DNA of 64,000 nt, taken from Enoplolaimus lenunculus (Eukaryota; Nematoda; Enoplea; Enoplida; Thoracostomopsidae). This document shows positions 22,228 through 36,800 of this stretch, piece by piece. Position 1 is the stretch's first letter. Each line of letters begins with the position of its first letter. The stretch is from positions 1 through 64,000 of the forward strand of contig JASANG010000566.1 in the NCBI GenBank assembly GCA_030248215.1. The letters are read 5' to 3'. Made by a program: the position numbers and the translations under genes. The notes below the pieces were generated by a model that worked only from the letters and a program-made list of their open reading frames with translations, was not told the origin of the DNA and made no database searches.

Positions 22228-23361
22228 AATATTACGATCCCCGCATCAGAAAATATAATTTGTTCTACTGAATACAATGCATTGAACACTACAATATTTC
22301 CATAGTTAAAAATCAGTGTTGCCTTTTGTTGTTGACGATCGGTGTAATTGCAGGAAGTATATTAACTACCGGATCTTCCATAAGCTTTATTTTAGGCACG
22401 AATGCCAGAACGACATTTTTCTGGTAATGAAAACGGGGTGGGGGACAAACCAGTTGGCCCAAATCGATGCAGTCACCGCGTCACGACGTGCTTAGCAGTG
22501 GTTTATCCGCAGAAACTATTGACGAGGGGGCAATAGTGAACGAAACCTCGGCATAAGCGAAGCGAGAAATATCTCTTCGCAATTGTATTATTAAATTCCG
22601 TTAATTTTTATCCGTTTGACGAAAGCCTTACGGGGTAAGCGAACGAGAAACGAGCGTATTTTATTGTATTGTGTTAATTTCCGTTAATATGAACCTTTAA
22701 TACTTTTGGTGGATTTTTAGGCGTCTAAATAGCACACCCTTACTATGTGTCGACTGACATCTCAAAAACACCTGCTCCAACGTCCCATATTTTGAGGCTG
22801 GAAAAACTCTGACCAACGTTGTTCCTCCATCGAAGACTACTATGTATATGCAACTCTAATTTCGATTGTTTACACAGGCCAGTACCCAGATGCCAGATCA
22901 CCTTGCTAGCGAAGTAAAAAATGTTTCAGGAAGGGCATACGAAGGTTTTCAACTACAAGCATGGTTGAACGTTTTCTAGGGGGAAGGAAAAATATTTGCA
23001 GGGGAAGGGTTGATCCCGTCTTTCTTGGCTACGGTCCCTTTGCTAATACGCTTGAACACTGAAACTTATTTGAATGAAAGGAAGCGACAATTTTGGAGGA
23101 AAACGACATTGGGCATATATGTTTATTGCTAAAACCAGAGTTCATTTTCACTAAACACGCGTTGAAAAAATATATAAGAATAATGATCAATTGATTTGAT
23201 CGACACTTATTTTTTACCTCATCAAAACAATTCAACCAAAATTGCTTTTTAGATCTTACAATGTTTAAACCCATCTCGACAGTGTTTACCTAAAATTAAA
23301 AACCGTGAAAAATTCGAATACATTAATTGTACTAAATTGACAAAAAGTTTATCTATCATTA
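22228..23361. other. Stretch without recognised gene
   Basis: It holds a diverged repeat J copy near 22885-22950 and ORFs without recognisable motifs. Confidence 0.4.
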
Positions 23362-23462
23362 GGCCCATGTTACGTTAAGGGGCGTCCAGGTTTCTGGTGG
23401 ATCTATAAAAGGCTTATGAATACGCTTCATCTACTGTTACGCCTCTAAAAGTAATATTGGCC
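23362..23462 (+). mobile_element. Family B MITE, internally deleted
   Basis: GGCCCATGTTACGTTAAGGG and CTCTAAAAGTAATATTGGCC are only 101 bases apart; the TTAGGC core is reduced to one diverged unit. Confidence 0.75.
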
Positions 23463-23500
23463 GAACATTTTATGAAATCAATAGTATATCGTCTTAAGCT

Positions 23501-23860
23501 CAGGGTGTAACAAGATATCCGTTTCCGGTGAAAATCAGTGTTCAGTGTATGCCCGTTATAACGGAAGCCATCTATATGTTCCGTGGTTCAATCGTTGTCC
23601 GTTTACGGTAAAGCAGGGTGTAAACGGATAGCAAAAATTACGGAAAACAGATACAAAAACGTTTTATTTTTCTGCCAACATCACTGAGGCGTGCAAATAA
23701 TATTCACCTGATTTACAATAATTTGACAGAAAATGGGTGGATGCGTCGGAATTTTTAACATCTTTTCGAAATTTTTATTTCATTTCGAACAATTGCAGCC
23801 TATCTGTAACAAAAAATTGCGAGATATATACGTGATTTATAACTGTTTCTGAACATAGAA
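23501..23860. mobile_element. hAT-like MITE fragments, two termini in the same strand sense
   Basis: CAGGGTGTAACAAGATATCC at 23501 corresponds to the inverse of the family's right end. CAGGGTGTAAACGGATAG near 23612 is the left end, followed by family interior text (CAATTGCAGC, AAAAATTGCGAGA). Confidence 0.6.
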
Positions 23861-23869
23861 ATAACACGT

Positions 23870-24859
23870 TTGCAGCGTATCCAGCATTTACATTTAAGCA
23901 AGATTATAAGTGTAAGACTTTGAAACTATTTTGACTTCATTTCCAAAATCGTTTTTGTACACAATTATACGAAACAATAAAAGCCGCAGCTACAATTATA
24001 ATCTTGCAAATACTCAACCGACATATTTTAGATGTTTTGAACCTGCAAACAATCGCACAAACACGAATTTATTGTAAACGTAGCAATAATGTAATAAATT
24101 ACAAAAATATAGTGAAAGTTTTGTTTAAATACAAACTTCTTGAACATTTCCTATATTGGTATTTGACGATCAGTTATTCAGCTTAAAAACTGTACAAACA
24201 TCCTAATAAAAAAGATATCAAATCTCCAATTAATACCGCCGCAATTTCAATTGACTGGTATGGCGTCAATCATTTTGACTAACGTGGATCAGACGTATAC
24301 GAAGACCTGCTACCATTTGCTTTCTATCAGACATGTGCACACCTCTACGACCCTCTCACATTCCAAAATCGTAAAAGTAGTTGAATATAAACCACTATCA
24401 ATTCTCGAAGGCTTAGCCCACGACATGACCAAAGATGCAACTGAAAGCTAAAAACTTTGCTGAGGTAAATCAAAATTAATCACTACACAACGAATTTAGT
24501 AATTTTAACAGTAATCAGTAAAGCGTTTAAACCGTTGTCAAAAATTGCTTTACCGTGTTTTAAAGAATTCTCGGCAATTAAAGCTTTCTAAATCGGTCCA
24601 AAAAGAACACAGTACTGCAATACTAACAACACGACAAACGCGTAAAACTTCATCGCGGTAACAAAATGTCTCCATAAACTTTACTTAGTAGCAATTTCAG
24701 TAAAGAAATGTGCTTTCGCGGTTAACACTAAATCAGCAAAAACATTATGTTAATGCAGGATTTCAACCCAGGGTTTAAAACCTCCAATGTTTCAACGTCT
24801 TTATTCGACAAACCATGGTTTGCTTAACCCGCTTGTATAACGTATGATAGACAAAGGTA
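23870..24859. other. 3' flank of MED14, no gene recognised
   Basis: AT-rich. A 66-residue plus-strand ORF (24251-24451) and smaller ones show no family motif. Confidence 0.4.
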
Positions 24860-27800
24860 TCATCCGGGCATAGTCCGCATAATTTCCTCAATCGCTTTAA
24901 ATATGTAACACAGTTTTCCGTCGTGCCCAGACAGATTATCTGAAAGAGAAATAAATTACACGCACGCTTAAACGCTATACCATGCACAGTAATGTACTTT
25001 GTGGCTGACATTATTTATCAAGTTTCATATTAACTCGTCATGAACATTAATAAAATAAAAGTTAAAAACGGCTTAAATATGAAAATATTTCAACTTTATT
25101 AGCGAATAAAATGCGAGCTTTATTCAATTCGGATAATTATAGTTGTTCGTCCGCCAAACACCATGTACTTCAAAAAAGGCTCTAACTAGTGACGGTACTC
25201 TCAAATGAGTGTAGCGTATTAGTGATAGGTCTTGTATCTTTCGAAACAATAAATAATGATGTTCGAAATGCAGCATATTTTGGCATTTTTGACGTGTTCT
25301 TTTGTGCCAATTTGTCTATTTGAACACATATCGTTGAGAACAATCAAATCTTTTACATTGATTCAAACATGGTATAGTGCATTGTAATTACATGGGTTTA
25401 GACTAATGCGTCTGCATATCTTCATGTTGTCATATTAAGGCCAGTGCGTATTTAGTCACATATAATTTTGCATTAATATCTAAGTCTTTATAAACCTTGC
25501 AAAAATCAAAAACTTACTCGTCGCTCCGTGCATCGCCGAGTATTTGCTCACAATGTCTGACACATATTTCGCTTCGCGTGACAGCGGCGTTTGCGGGGAA
25601 TCACACCAAACCATTAAATTGTTTTTTGGAGGAATCAAATCGTAAATGAATGGAAAACACAACTGAATAGATGGCTTATTGACTTTTGTGAGACGTACCT
25701 TAAAAATACAAATTTATACATTTAGTAATATCAACAACACCCGAACCGTCACTGGAAATGTTAGTTTAAGCATGTTGCATCTATGCCAGATTATGCGGCT
25801 AGGTTTGTAAGATTATACAAACGTATGAACATGAATCAGAATAGCTTATGGTTAGAACATTAACAGCAGAAAAATGATTAGCTAAAAACCTGGTATTATA
25901 AATAAACAAATAATTCTCTATTTTAGCAAAACGCTCGAATAACGTACCCAAAATAACATTTTTGACTTTTGACTATCCTGAGTAATTGATGAACTGCCTG
26001 GCCGTGGGCACTGCTGTGCGGGCGTCCAAACAGCCATCGAGTAAAGCGGTGGAACAACCCATAGAAGAGATACATCCCATAATAGACCGGGCAACCTTGG
26101 TCCCTGCAAACAAAAGTAGCAAAATATTATAAGATCGTCAACATTACCAATGCGATACACATTCCACTAAACCTATAACGCATAGCACATGGACAAATTT
26201 TGGATGTTATTGAACTGCAAATAACCAAAATATATTTTCACCAAGCATCTTAAAAAATGCAAAAATTTGAAACAAAAGTAGCTACTCAGCGAACGCATGG
26301 GTTGGAAAACGAAAACGGAGAAAATTAGTTTTCGCCATATACATATGTAACACTGAACCCAGAGGCATGAAGGCCAAAAAGTACAAAATTAGACATAATA
26401 TATAGCAAATTGGAAATATCGTAAACGACACCTACCATTTCCGCTCGCATAAGGTACAAAAAATTTCGTAACAAATCGACTTTGGTGCTTCGACCCATCG
26501 CTAACAGTTGCAGAAAACTAGCACATCGCGTATCACGAAAACCGTTTCCAACCACAACATTTGTAAAGTAACGCTCGAGAGTTGTCAACTCATCTGGAGA
26601 CCAATATTCGTTCGAGTCTGAGAACCAAACAGCGAGAAAACATACAAACAGTAAGAAGTATCACAAATCAATCCATTATTATTAAAGGTGGGACGCCACG
26701 TCGTTTTACAAGACGTTATGAATATTGAATAAATAGAATCATTGATAGTGTAAAATTTTGTTGGCGCTCAAACTTCAGCGTTTCATTGTTTGGAGTTTTG
26801 AGTTGTGACTCAAAGTTGCCTACCTTCGGTTTCAAATTGCTATGGTAACGTTATGTCAATTTTGCTATTTCACGTCATTATTTAAAGACTGTTTAGATGA
26901 GTTTGATTTTTGAACTGCTTAAGAATAATTCTGTTAAACATTCCAAATACCAGCACATCTACAGTTGCATATTCGTGCAACTACGTTTGCTAGTACCCAT
27001 TATTAATAAAATATTCGCTGATTGACATGCTCGGAATGACCAGGAACGCATAAAATCTCTAAAAACAGAACTATGTGTTTTTTGTACGAACACAAATGCT
27101 AAGCTAGAATTTATTTATGTATTTTAGGTACAAAGAATAATTCATCTACCTGAAACATTAACACTTAATCGAACATCGCACATGGTCGACTCATCAACAT
27201 ATAATGAACACATGAATCCTCCAGTTGCGAAATTTAGCGTCAGTGGCTGACTGCGGGTCTTTTGAAAATTCTAAAACCAATAAACAACTGCTACACAATT
27301 CAATATGTGTAACAACTGGTCATCTTAGCTACAGAATATGTAGTGGTTAATACAGAACCATCTAATGAGGGAACCAGGCTACATAGTAGCGAGAAGCCAA
27401 ACACAATTTTCAGAAAAAGCAGTTTTATTAAAACAGCTTAGGTCATTAAAATTGAACAAGAAGCTGACGACTTACAATAAACGTACGTAGCCCACGTTCA
27501 AGCTTTGCTATCAAATGCATCGACGCACAATATCTTTCAAATGGCCCAGGCAAGTATTTGTCAAGCGCGGAGATAAAGCCTCGTGTTGGTGCATGAACTG
27601 AAACACCAGCAGTGGCAAACCTGCTTATAGTCGCTGTCGGGCTACTGGTAACCGAAATGCTGCCATTCGCCCCCGTTTGATTGGCGCAGTCTTGTTGAGT
27701 TATTCCTGAGGTTGCAATAGGGATCGCAGAACCACAGCGGGCAGAAATCAACCCGTCAAACTGAGTATGACTCAAAAACATAGGTTCGCCCAGAGTAGTT

Positions 27801-30800
27801 GACCAATCCACTGCAGACGATCCAACTGTAGCAGAAGACGCACTGCCACTTCCTCCAGCTGCCCCACCAGCAGGAGTGCCGTGGGGTCCAGAAACCCCAG
27901 AATATGTTGCATGCTCGCTTCCGTAGGCACTTGAAACACTTGCGATACTACCAGTCGCTTCCATAACACCACACGACCATTCCATTTGTTGCTGTTGTTG
28001 CTGCTGGTGATAAGGATAAGATGGTGCATTGGCGCAAGATGTTGCCGTGATGCCAAGTCCGCTGCCGCCTTGTGGATTTCCAACCGATGGCGGGAAAGTT
28101 GCTCCGCCTACCGACAAAGGTGCAGACACAACTGACGGAGGATTTGACAGATTGCCACCTCCAGCACCTGCTGGCACAGCTGAGCCTGGTCCACCACCTG
28201 CGCTCATATTTGATGGCATACCACCAGCAGCATTATAGTAACCTTAAACAAAGATCAAAATATAAATATTGAAGTACTGGATGGTTTAAGAATAAGAGGA
28301 GCGATAGCTTAAACTGCTTTCTATATACCATGCAAACAGATGTCGAAGGATTTGCGCTTGCAACGTGTTATCCAGAGTGTAACAAATACACGTGCTAACT
28401 AACTGTGCCACACAGTTTCGTTTGTATACTTTATTTGGGAAATCTCACTTAATGCATAAACCAAAATATAAAAGCCTGCTATTGCACCAGCTGCTACATG
28501 TATATAATATGTCGAAGCCAAAGCACCAATTTAGCCATATCGAAAATATTGCTTGCCACAGAAACAATTACCACTGCGGCTAGCCATCGCAACAACGGCT
28601 CTAAAAGTAGTCTACGGTGTAACGGGAATGGTCCATTTTTGCGAACCAGGCAATACTATATCGCCAAGTTAATGATGCATAGTTAAGTAGCGAAATTTAT
28701 CGACGTCACTATCAATCAGTGTTCTTTGAATTGCGCGATTTACTACGCGATGCAATCAGAAAAGCTTTGGTTTTCCAACGGATGGACCAATCAAAAGTCG
28801 TTACGACTGAATGGGTGCAGGGGTTACGACAAATAGACAAAGTCAAACTTCCTGAGGCTAAACAAAATAGACACCAACCAACGCTTTTAAATGCATATTG
28901 CAAAACAGCATGTTGGCACTTACCATCGTTCCAAGCACCAGAGGAACTATTGAAATCCAAGCCAGAGCTTGCTGCCCCGGTCATCGCACTAGGATGGCCG
29001 CCGTGTGGCACAGTTGGTCCTGTATGCTGATTGCCACCGCCAGCAGCGGGACTAGGATTTGGCGTTGCAAACGAGCCAGTTCCACCAACACTAGTCGGAC
29101 CCCCACCGCTAGTATTAAACTGGCCACATCCGGCAGACGATTGCGACGCTGGTCCAGTGTAATGAATTGACGATTGGTAATCAGTGCCTGAGCAACTTGC
29201 ACCTGCTCGAAGGCCAGGAACTGAATGCGGCTGCGCCGGTGAGGCAGGTACCGTATTTTGCGGTCCACTCCCACTACCAACTGCTGAGCCATGCGGATGA
29301 ATACCTATGCTTCCACCATGAACCGATAAGGCTGGAGATTGCGCCATCATGTGTTGCCCATATCCTGCACCATGAACTGATGCAACTTGCTGCTGAGACA
29401 GAGGACCGCCACCTCCGCCGGCAACCAATGGACTTTGAGTAATCATTGCGCTCGGAGAAGCCATCGACGATGGAAAGTTCGCTGCAGGAGATGGCAACGA
29501 AATACTACCAGGGTTATGCTGGAAAATTGAAACGTATAAAGATAGATTGTCATTGATACACTGTGATATAATACGTAAAGAGGTTTAACTGAAGATGACC
29601 GAGCGAGACGCTAAGTGGTTAGAAAGTGCAAAACGCGCTCTTATGCTACTTGGATACATTACTGGCAATAAAACTCACAGTTTTAAAGACCTGCAATTGC
29701 CATGCCAAAACGTAGAAACAAATCAATTACCATTTTTATCGGTGACGCAGGTGTAGCAGGTTGTGATGTCACTCCGCCAATTGACAACGGGTTACCACCA
29801 CCTCCAATTGAATGCGGTTGCTGTCCTGTCATATACGGCGATTCCGCTGCAGTAGCACCGCTACTGCCGTGCGCTGCAGCGGCTATGGTAGTGCCTGCAG
29901 CAAAGGATGATGATGACGGTGTTAGCGAAGCTGAAAATACACCGCCAATTGACGCCGGGCCTCCAGAAGAACCACCAAGAACGGCCTGTTGGCCACTTCC
30001 GCTCGCTCCGACTGATTGGGGAGGTTGAGGAGTCCCTAAATTAGAGCCAACGCTAGCAGGTCCGCCAGGTCCAGCTGAAAATGGAAATCCGGGTCCAGTC
30101 GCAGAAACGCTCATTGGATGAGTTGTCCCTGCACCTCCATGGACACTGCTAGGCATTGTTACTGACGCTGGTTGACGATTGATTAGAACGTTATCGACTG
30201 ATGCAGGACCTCCGGTGGTGAAATGCTGTTGTGACGAATAACTGCTGCTGGCCGTGATTCCGTGGGCTGCAATCGTTCGTCCACGGCCAGATGGGGTTGC
30301 TGCAGAAACGCCGCTAGCTGGATCAACTGGTACGGACCGGCAACTGCTGCCGATTCTACGTTCAAGAATGGGATTGCTCGCATATTTCTTGCAAAACATC
30401 TACAAACAATAAAATGTGTTTTTGTTTACCTCAAAGAGTTCACACTGTAGCAGTGCAGGCCAAAAGTTCTCAAGTCAAATTTTTGCCGCTGCCGAATGTC
30501 GATTTATCAGGTTGCACCCTGACTCAAAATACGAGTCATAGAATGAAAAGATATGACCTAGGAACGGATTGATCTTCGATTGGTTTTAAAAGATTATCTA
30601 GCTACTAGTTGTAAAATTACGACACGCTGCCACAAAATTCAAGATACGCACCTAAGACGATCAGTGTTCAACCGGAATTACAATTTACCGGAAACGGGAT
30701 ATAAAAAATTGCCGGAAACAAAACCGGAAAATAAAAAATACATACCACCGAAAAATTCATTTTAATTTTTTTGCAATATTATTGAAGCTGTATTTTACAA

Positions 30801-33800
30801 TTTCATAATCCACGTAAGAGAACTCTAAATTCGATGGTTTGGGGGGCAGCACTTTTCGAAATTTTCATTTCCCCCCCCCCGGCGAAAATTTTGCCGTCCC
30901 CAGGAAAGGCTCCCCGGTGAATTTTCAAGCTGTGGAGAAGCCAGTACTAACGAAATCTATTTAATTTTTATCGTCATTTTTAGTAAAATATGTTAATTTC
31001 CATAGAAAAATTTTAATACCGGAATTTTTAGTTCCGGTAAACATTTACCGGAACCGGAAGGTAAAAAATGCTGGAGGCGGAATTCCGGTTGCACCCTGAA
31101 CACGACGTATATAACGTTCATGTGTATTTATGTGTGTTATTCAAAACTAAAGAGTGCAAAATAAAAACAAAACATTTGCTAATTTACTTTTAGTCCATAC
31201 AAAGGCAAATACGTGGATGCACTTGAACTGTGTGCAGACGATCCATTTTGTCGCGCGTTTTGCAGTGTCGCACCTACGTCAATAATAGCAACTTGCCCAC
31301 CTGACAAACAGTGAACTTCAATGCAATAAGTTTCGCGAAAAATCAGCCGATACTTTGTATGAGATAGCGACACAACAACAAATGTTTGCTGCGCACGTTG
31401 TTCCTGAACGTTGTTAATCGTTTCGTTGCCGACAAGCATTGGACGGCAGTCTGAAAATTAGGATATAGTGACAGATTTAGAAGTGAAAATGAACATTGAT
31501 TCGATATATCTTGTTCCGTAAATGTAGTATGTTACATTTTTACAACCTATAACCAAAAGAAAATACAGGACTTTCAAATTTTCAATAAAACCGTAAAGTT
31601 TATAAAGGTTACGGCTTCCACTTACTCAAACATGCCATTGACATCATGGGTAAAACTGTTTCAACAAGTGTATGCATAAGTCGGGCAATACATGGCTCAG
31701 TATTGAATTGGGCGTTCAGGCTGGTGGCAATCATTGCATGTGGATTCGGAATAGGAGCTCCATGACACCCGAAGGTTATGTGATATTTCGCTGACGTCGA
31801 GCTTTGCTGCCCGTTATCAATATTTGTGTTACACAAATTATTTAATACGCGCCATTCAATCATTGCAGTGTACGAATAATTGGGGCCATATCCAAGCACA
31901 AGTTTAAGCCATGTATTAGTTCGAACCTAAAAATAAGTAAACAATTTATTCAGATTTCTCATACAGTCCAAAGTTAGGCTCATCTAATTAAGCTAAAATG
32001 TAACTAGCTATTAGCTAACTTAAAGTTTTAAAACCCCAATGTGAGGTTAACACAAAAGTATAAGTTTTCAAACAAAAAAGTATCAAAATCGGTTCAGCTG
32101 TTCCTGAGATTTTTTTCGGACGGACAAGAAAACGGACAAACAGACAGACACACGGACATCCACCTTTCGACCCCATAGTACAAAAAATAAAACGCTTCAC
32201 GTTTCGCTTCACTCAATAAAAATATATCCACTTTAAGCGGTTTTTTTATCTTCGGCTTTACAGCCGTAAATAACCGGTATGCGGTAGGTTATACCGGATA
32301 CCAAAACCAGATACACTTTTTTTCGGCTACAATACTGGAACCGCATATCCGATAGCTCCTCGTTAAGACCCACTATTTGTCCAATCAGTACATTACCACA
32401 CTACAATTTGAAAGTTCAGTAAGTTAATTACGCCCAAATCTAATATCCATTTTAGTAAAAGATATCATACAAATAAGTTATAATGTATGTATGAGGTTTA
32501 AACTGTTCCATAACTTAATGCTTAACTTGCCGCTTAAAACGTATAAGTTCACTTACGACAATCAAAAATATTATAAAAACTGCCTCTAATAGTATAAGTT
32601 CATTTATGATATTCATATTATTACCCAAACTGTCCATAAAATAATATATTCAAACAACCTATAAAGTATGTATACTAGAACAATAAAGAGGTTAATATAT
32701 TACAGATATAAGTTAGTCTGGCCACTCACCGTTACGTATTTGTTCATTTTCTTTTTAAATATCGGAGCAAACTCTTTCATTGGCTTGTACATGTGTGCGT
32801 AGAAGCTGATTTGAATCAAAAACTCGTCGAAAACACGGCCTAAATCCGAGCGGTAAATACGAGGCAATCATAATTACAGTACCATAAACAAGTTATTGTT
32901 TAAATTAAAACAGGCGAGAGACAATGAAGGTAAAATTCAACATCTCTACAGTTGGTGACAGATTTCAATAACATGGATGGGCGGTCTCGGTCTAAAAAAC
33001 CTACCGAGACCGAGACTTTCGGTCGCAGTCGCGGTTAATTTTTAACAGTCACTGAAAATAAGATTTTTTAACCGTCACTGACAATAAGATTGTTCAACCA
33101 AAAGTGATGAATATTTTTATCTGCTCAGAATTGCCGTTTAATTCATACAATTAAACTAAACAAATCGCCGCCAAATTTTATTTTTCACGGCGTTGATCAA
33201 CTAGGATTGGTGATACAAACACAACGATTGAAAACTTTCACAAAACTATCTCCAACTCCAATTACAACTGACGTTGCATACATTTAGTCCGAAATACGAA
33301 CAAAACATTGCCGCGCTCTTTCATCAACTCAAGCTATCTCAGCTAATGCAATTGTTTCAAGAAAGACGAGACCGAGACCAGCCAAATCCTGAGACTTGTC
33401 GAGACGAGACCGCCCATCCCTGGTCAATAACACAAGTATCGAAGTGCACTTTCAAAAAGGTGCCTAAAAATATAAACCAATAAAACAATGTCACCAAGAT
33501 CAAGCTGCTTACCCGGTGGCTCCACTGAATACCGATGTTGTAACACCTTTCGTTCTTTATTCAAATTCCAACCGTGACTGGGCAGAGGAGACTCTGCAAA
33601 GACAAGCTCTATCGCACAAATAAGCTGGTTGTTGTGAGAAATCCGGACAGAACACGATGCGACGTTCGCCCAAAACAAGTCAAATATTTTTTTCGGGCAT
33701 CCCGGAACGGAAGCAATGCTACAATACAATAAAACCAGTTTGTATTACACTAGTTTATTAGATATATACGCATATTTAATAAGCTTTCATTTATAATATA

Positions 33801-36800
33801 ATAAAACCAAAATCTTGCGAGCATAAGACCGAATACTTTAACCTCCGCTGTTTCGAAGCACTTTGCTATTTGTCCTTACCAAAAATATATAACACAAAAA
33901 TACCGTTAAAATTTGACACAAAATAGACGTTTACATGTAAAAAGTATAGTTACGATAATTTGTTTATAAATTATAGTCAGTCACCTAATTATATATAACA
34001 CGTATGTGTTAAGCTTCGGTTCCATTTGAATAGGCTGAAACTGAATTCCAAGTTTAGTCAGTTGTTCTGACAGCAGCAGGAATGGAATACGCTGTTCGGA
34101 AATCGATGTTACTTGGCACAATTCAGGAAAAGCCCATTCTGTTGCAAGACGTGGTTTCTGAAAAGAGTAATTCCAACATCATGGTGCAATCGGAATTAAA
34201 ATTTATCGGCACCAAAAAGTGAAAATTGCATGCCACCGAAAAATTCATTTTAATTTTATATTTTTTTCGCTGTATTATTGCTGAAATAACTTTAGTTGAA
34301 GATACGTATTGACTTAATCTGATGTATTTTTGATTTTCCTTATCCACAAAAGCAAAATCCGGCCTCAATGATTTATTTTCAGTTATTGTCAAGGTTTATA
34401 TACTATACTAATTAAATCTATTTCATTTTTACCGTCCAGCTGAAAGGGAAAACGTAAGCCCTCTTTGCACGTGCAAGTTGTTGACGCGAAAAGCCACAGC
34501 TGCCATTTGTTAGTGCAAGTTCTTGTATTTAAAACTTACACCTGCAAGTTTTATTAATGAGTTTTCGAACAAAACCGGCAGTTGTAAGTTCTCGCTACAA
34601 AAACTTGGACTTGCATGTTGCCGCTGCAAATTGTTTGTGTCAAAATTTGTATGCGCAAATAGCAACGCGAGGTGTCAAAACTTGCACATCTGAATGAGGC
34701 TTTAATGATTAATAACGTGTTCAGAAAAACAAATCACCTTGATAATAGGTTCATTCGGACACGCATCCATCTCAAAGCTCGGCATAAAACTTTTCTCACA
34801 CGTTAGCGCTACTCTTTTGCGCAATTTTCCGCTTGCGCTTTGGAATGTTGTTCTATGACCTGCATATTGACTAAATTTTGGCTGCAGTCCTTGCAGCTCT
34901 ATAATATTTGTTGGTCTAAAAATGAAAATGAATTATTAAAGCGTTAGACAGTTAATTTAAAAGCATAGACGCTGCCAATTGACTTTTAGCTTTATTGGAT
35001 ACATATGCGCTGACCCTACAGGTGGCGCTATACTTTTGTTGACGTCCGGCGCCTTCATCATCGTACGTCACCGGGCGTTATCGTACGTGAATTACTCACG
35101 TGCAATGCCGTATGGTGACGGACGGTGCCACATGACAAGCATAGCACCAGAACCTCATAAATAATTAAAAATCTACTGCTTTAAAACATTTTTCAAGCAG
35201 TTCCTCGTCAGAAAACAGCAGAGGCAACCAATTAACCAACAAACAAACACATACACAAACAAACAAGATAGCTTCATAATAATTAAATTTGCAGTATTCA
35301 TACCGAACAAAAATTGCTTTTCCAGGAGGCTCATCTTTAGGCGTAGTTGATGCAGCAATAGAATTAGATCGGGCATCTACTGTTTTGGACGTCATTAAAT
35401 AGTACTTGAATCGTACGTTGCGTGTTTGTCTAACTTCATCTTTCACTTCAATTACCTAAAACATTGAAACTTACGCGTAAATGCTATGTAAATGCTTTCT
35501 CTATTCCAGCTGAGAGCAACATTGAAATACTGCATTAATATAGGTTCTACAACACAAGCGCCAATTTTCATATAAAAATAACGGCACCATTTCACTTTCA
35601 ATGAAATTTTAATACAATACCAGGATCCCTGGTATGAATAAATTAAATACGACTTGCTCTAACTCAACCCGTTAAGAACGGTTTTTTTCATTCTAAATTC
35701 GTATTGAACATTAAATTCAACGAACAAGTTGCGTCGAAACATACCGCGATGCGATGTTAATAACACAAGATAAACAGTTTAAGCGATACATATAAAATCA
35801 ACTTACCAAATAAAATGTTGAAAAGCGTGTGAACTTCAGAAAAATTCTTCGAGAGCCAATGGTATCCAGTAAACTGGACGAAGGGTCAAGCTGAATTTCT
35901 GGACATATTGAAACAGGCTGAAGAGCAATTGCTTTTCGACAACGCTCCATAATCAACAGGTATCTGTAATAACGGTTGAAAGTAAGGATTCAAAACTAGT
36001 AAATCGAACAAACCAAAGCGTTACAATACCTAGTGTGTACTTACTTGTTATAATTTCTGCTCACGCACGAATTTTGCCAGTAAACGTTGCTGCGTGGTGT
36101 ACATAATAGTTCTGTCATTTCGAACAAAAGCCACTGCGATATTGCTATTTGCTGTGAATAACAGTTTATTATACATATACAATTATATATTGTGTAGAAT
36201 GTCGATTTTTTGACAGAACAGGAGCCGAATTTTCCCCACATCTTAGATTATTCAAAACAAACTTCTACAACATGATTCGTTTTTTCTAAATTATACCGCA
36301 ACTGATAACACAAAGTTAATACCGTAGTTCTTGCAGAATTGATTTAACCGAATTCCAATTAGATCGATCCAAGCCATTTTGCAAATCTTCAAGTAAACTA
36401 ATATGTTGCTCAACTGAAAACAACAAAAAAATATATAAATTACAAACTATAAATTAATACGCAGTGGAAGAAACGTTATTTCTCAGTCCAGCGTATCGTA
36501 ATATTTGTTTCATCCAATTCTTTACTTTGAGACATAAAAGACACTGTAGTTACATGCGAATCATGACCCTTTATTAATGTCTGCAAAGTAATGATACAAT
36601 ATCCAACTTAAGTTAATGTTTAATTTTCCTTACCGATATCATATTTGATAGTTGTGTATTTATGTAAAATCTAAACTGTATGCATCTTAATTGATATAGT
36701 TGACAACTACTTTTATATAGTTTGGTATTAAAACAATAAATACAAATCAGTTTGTAAATGTATAACTGAACAAATTACCTCTTAATATTTTCAAATCGCA

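Noticed and set aside
24775-25011. 78-residue minus-strand ORF over the last MED14 exon
   Set aside because: The spliced frame ends at the TGA at 24860-24862, giving LCYIFKAIEEIMRTMPG, which fits the MED14 C terminus; the ORF is in another frame.
29167-29442. Plus-strand ORFs across MED14 exons 20-22 (also 28029-28272, 29702-30028)
   Set aside because: Shadows of the Gly/Ser/Pro-rich coding sequence on the other strand.
36041-36241. Candidate MED14 exon between exons 11 and 12
   Set aside because: Joining 36323 directly to 35963 keeps phase and family alignment; adding this piece introduces a stop or breaks the alignment.
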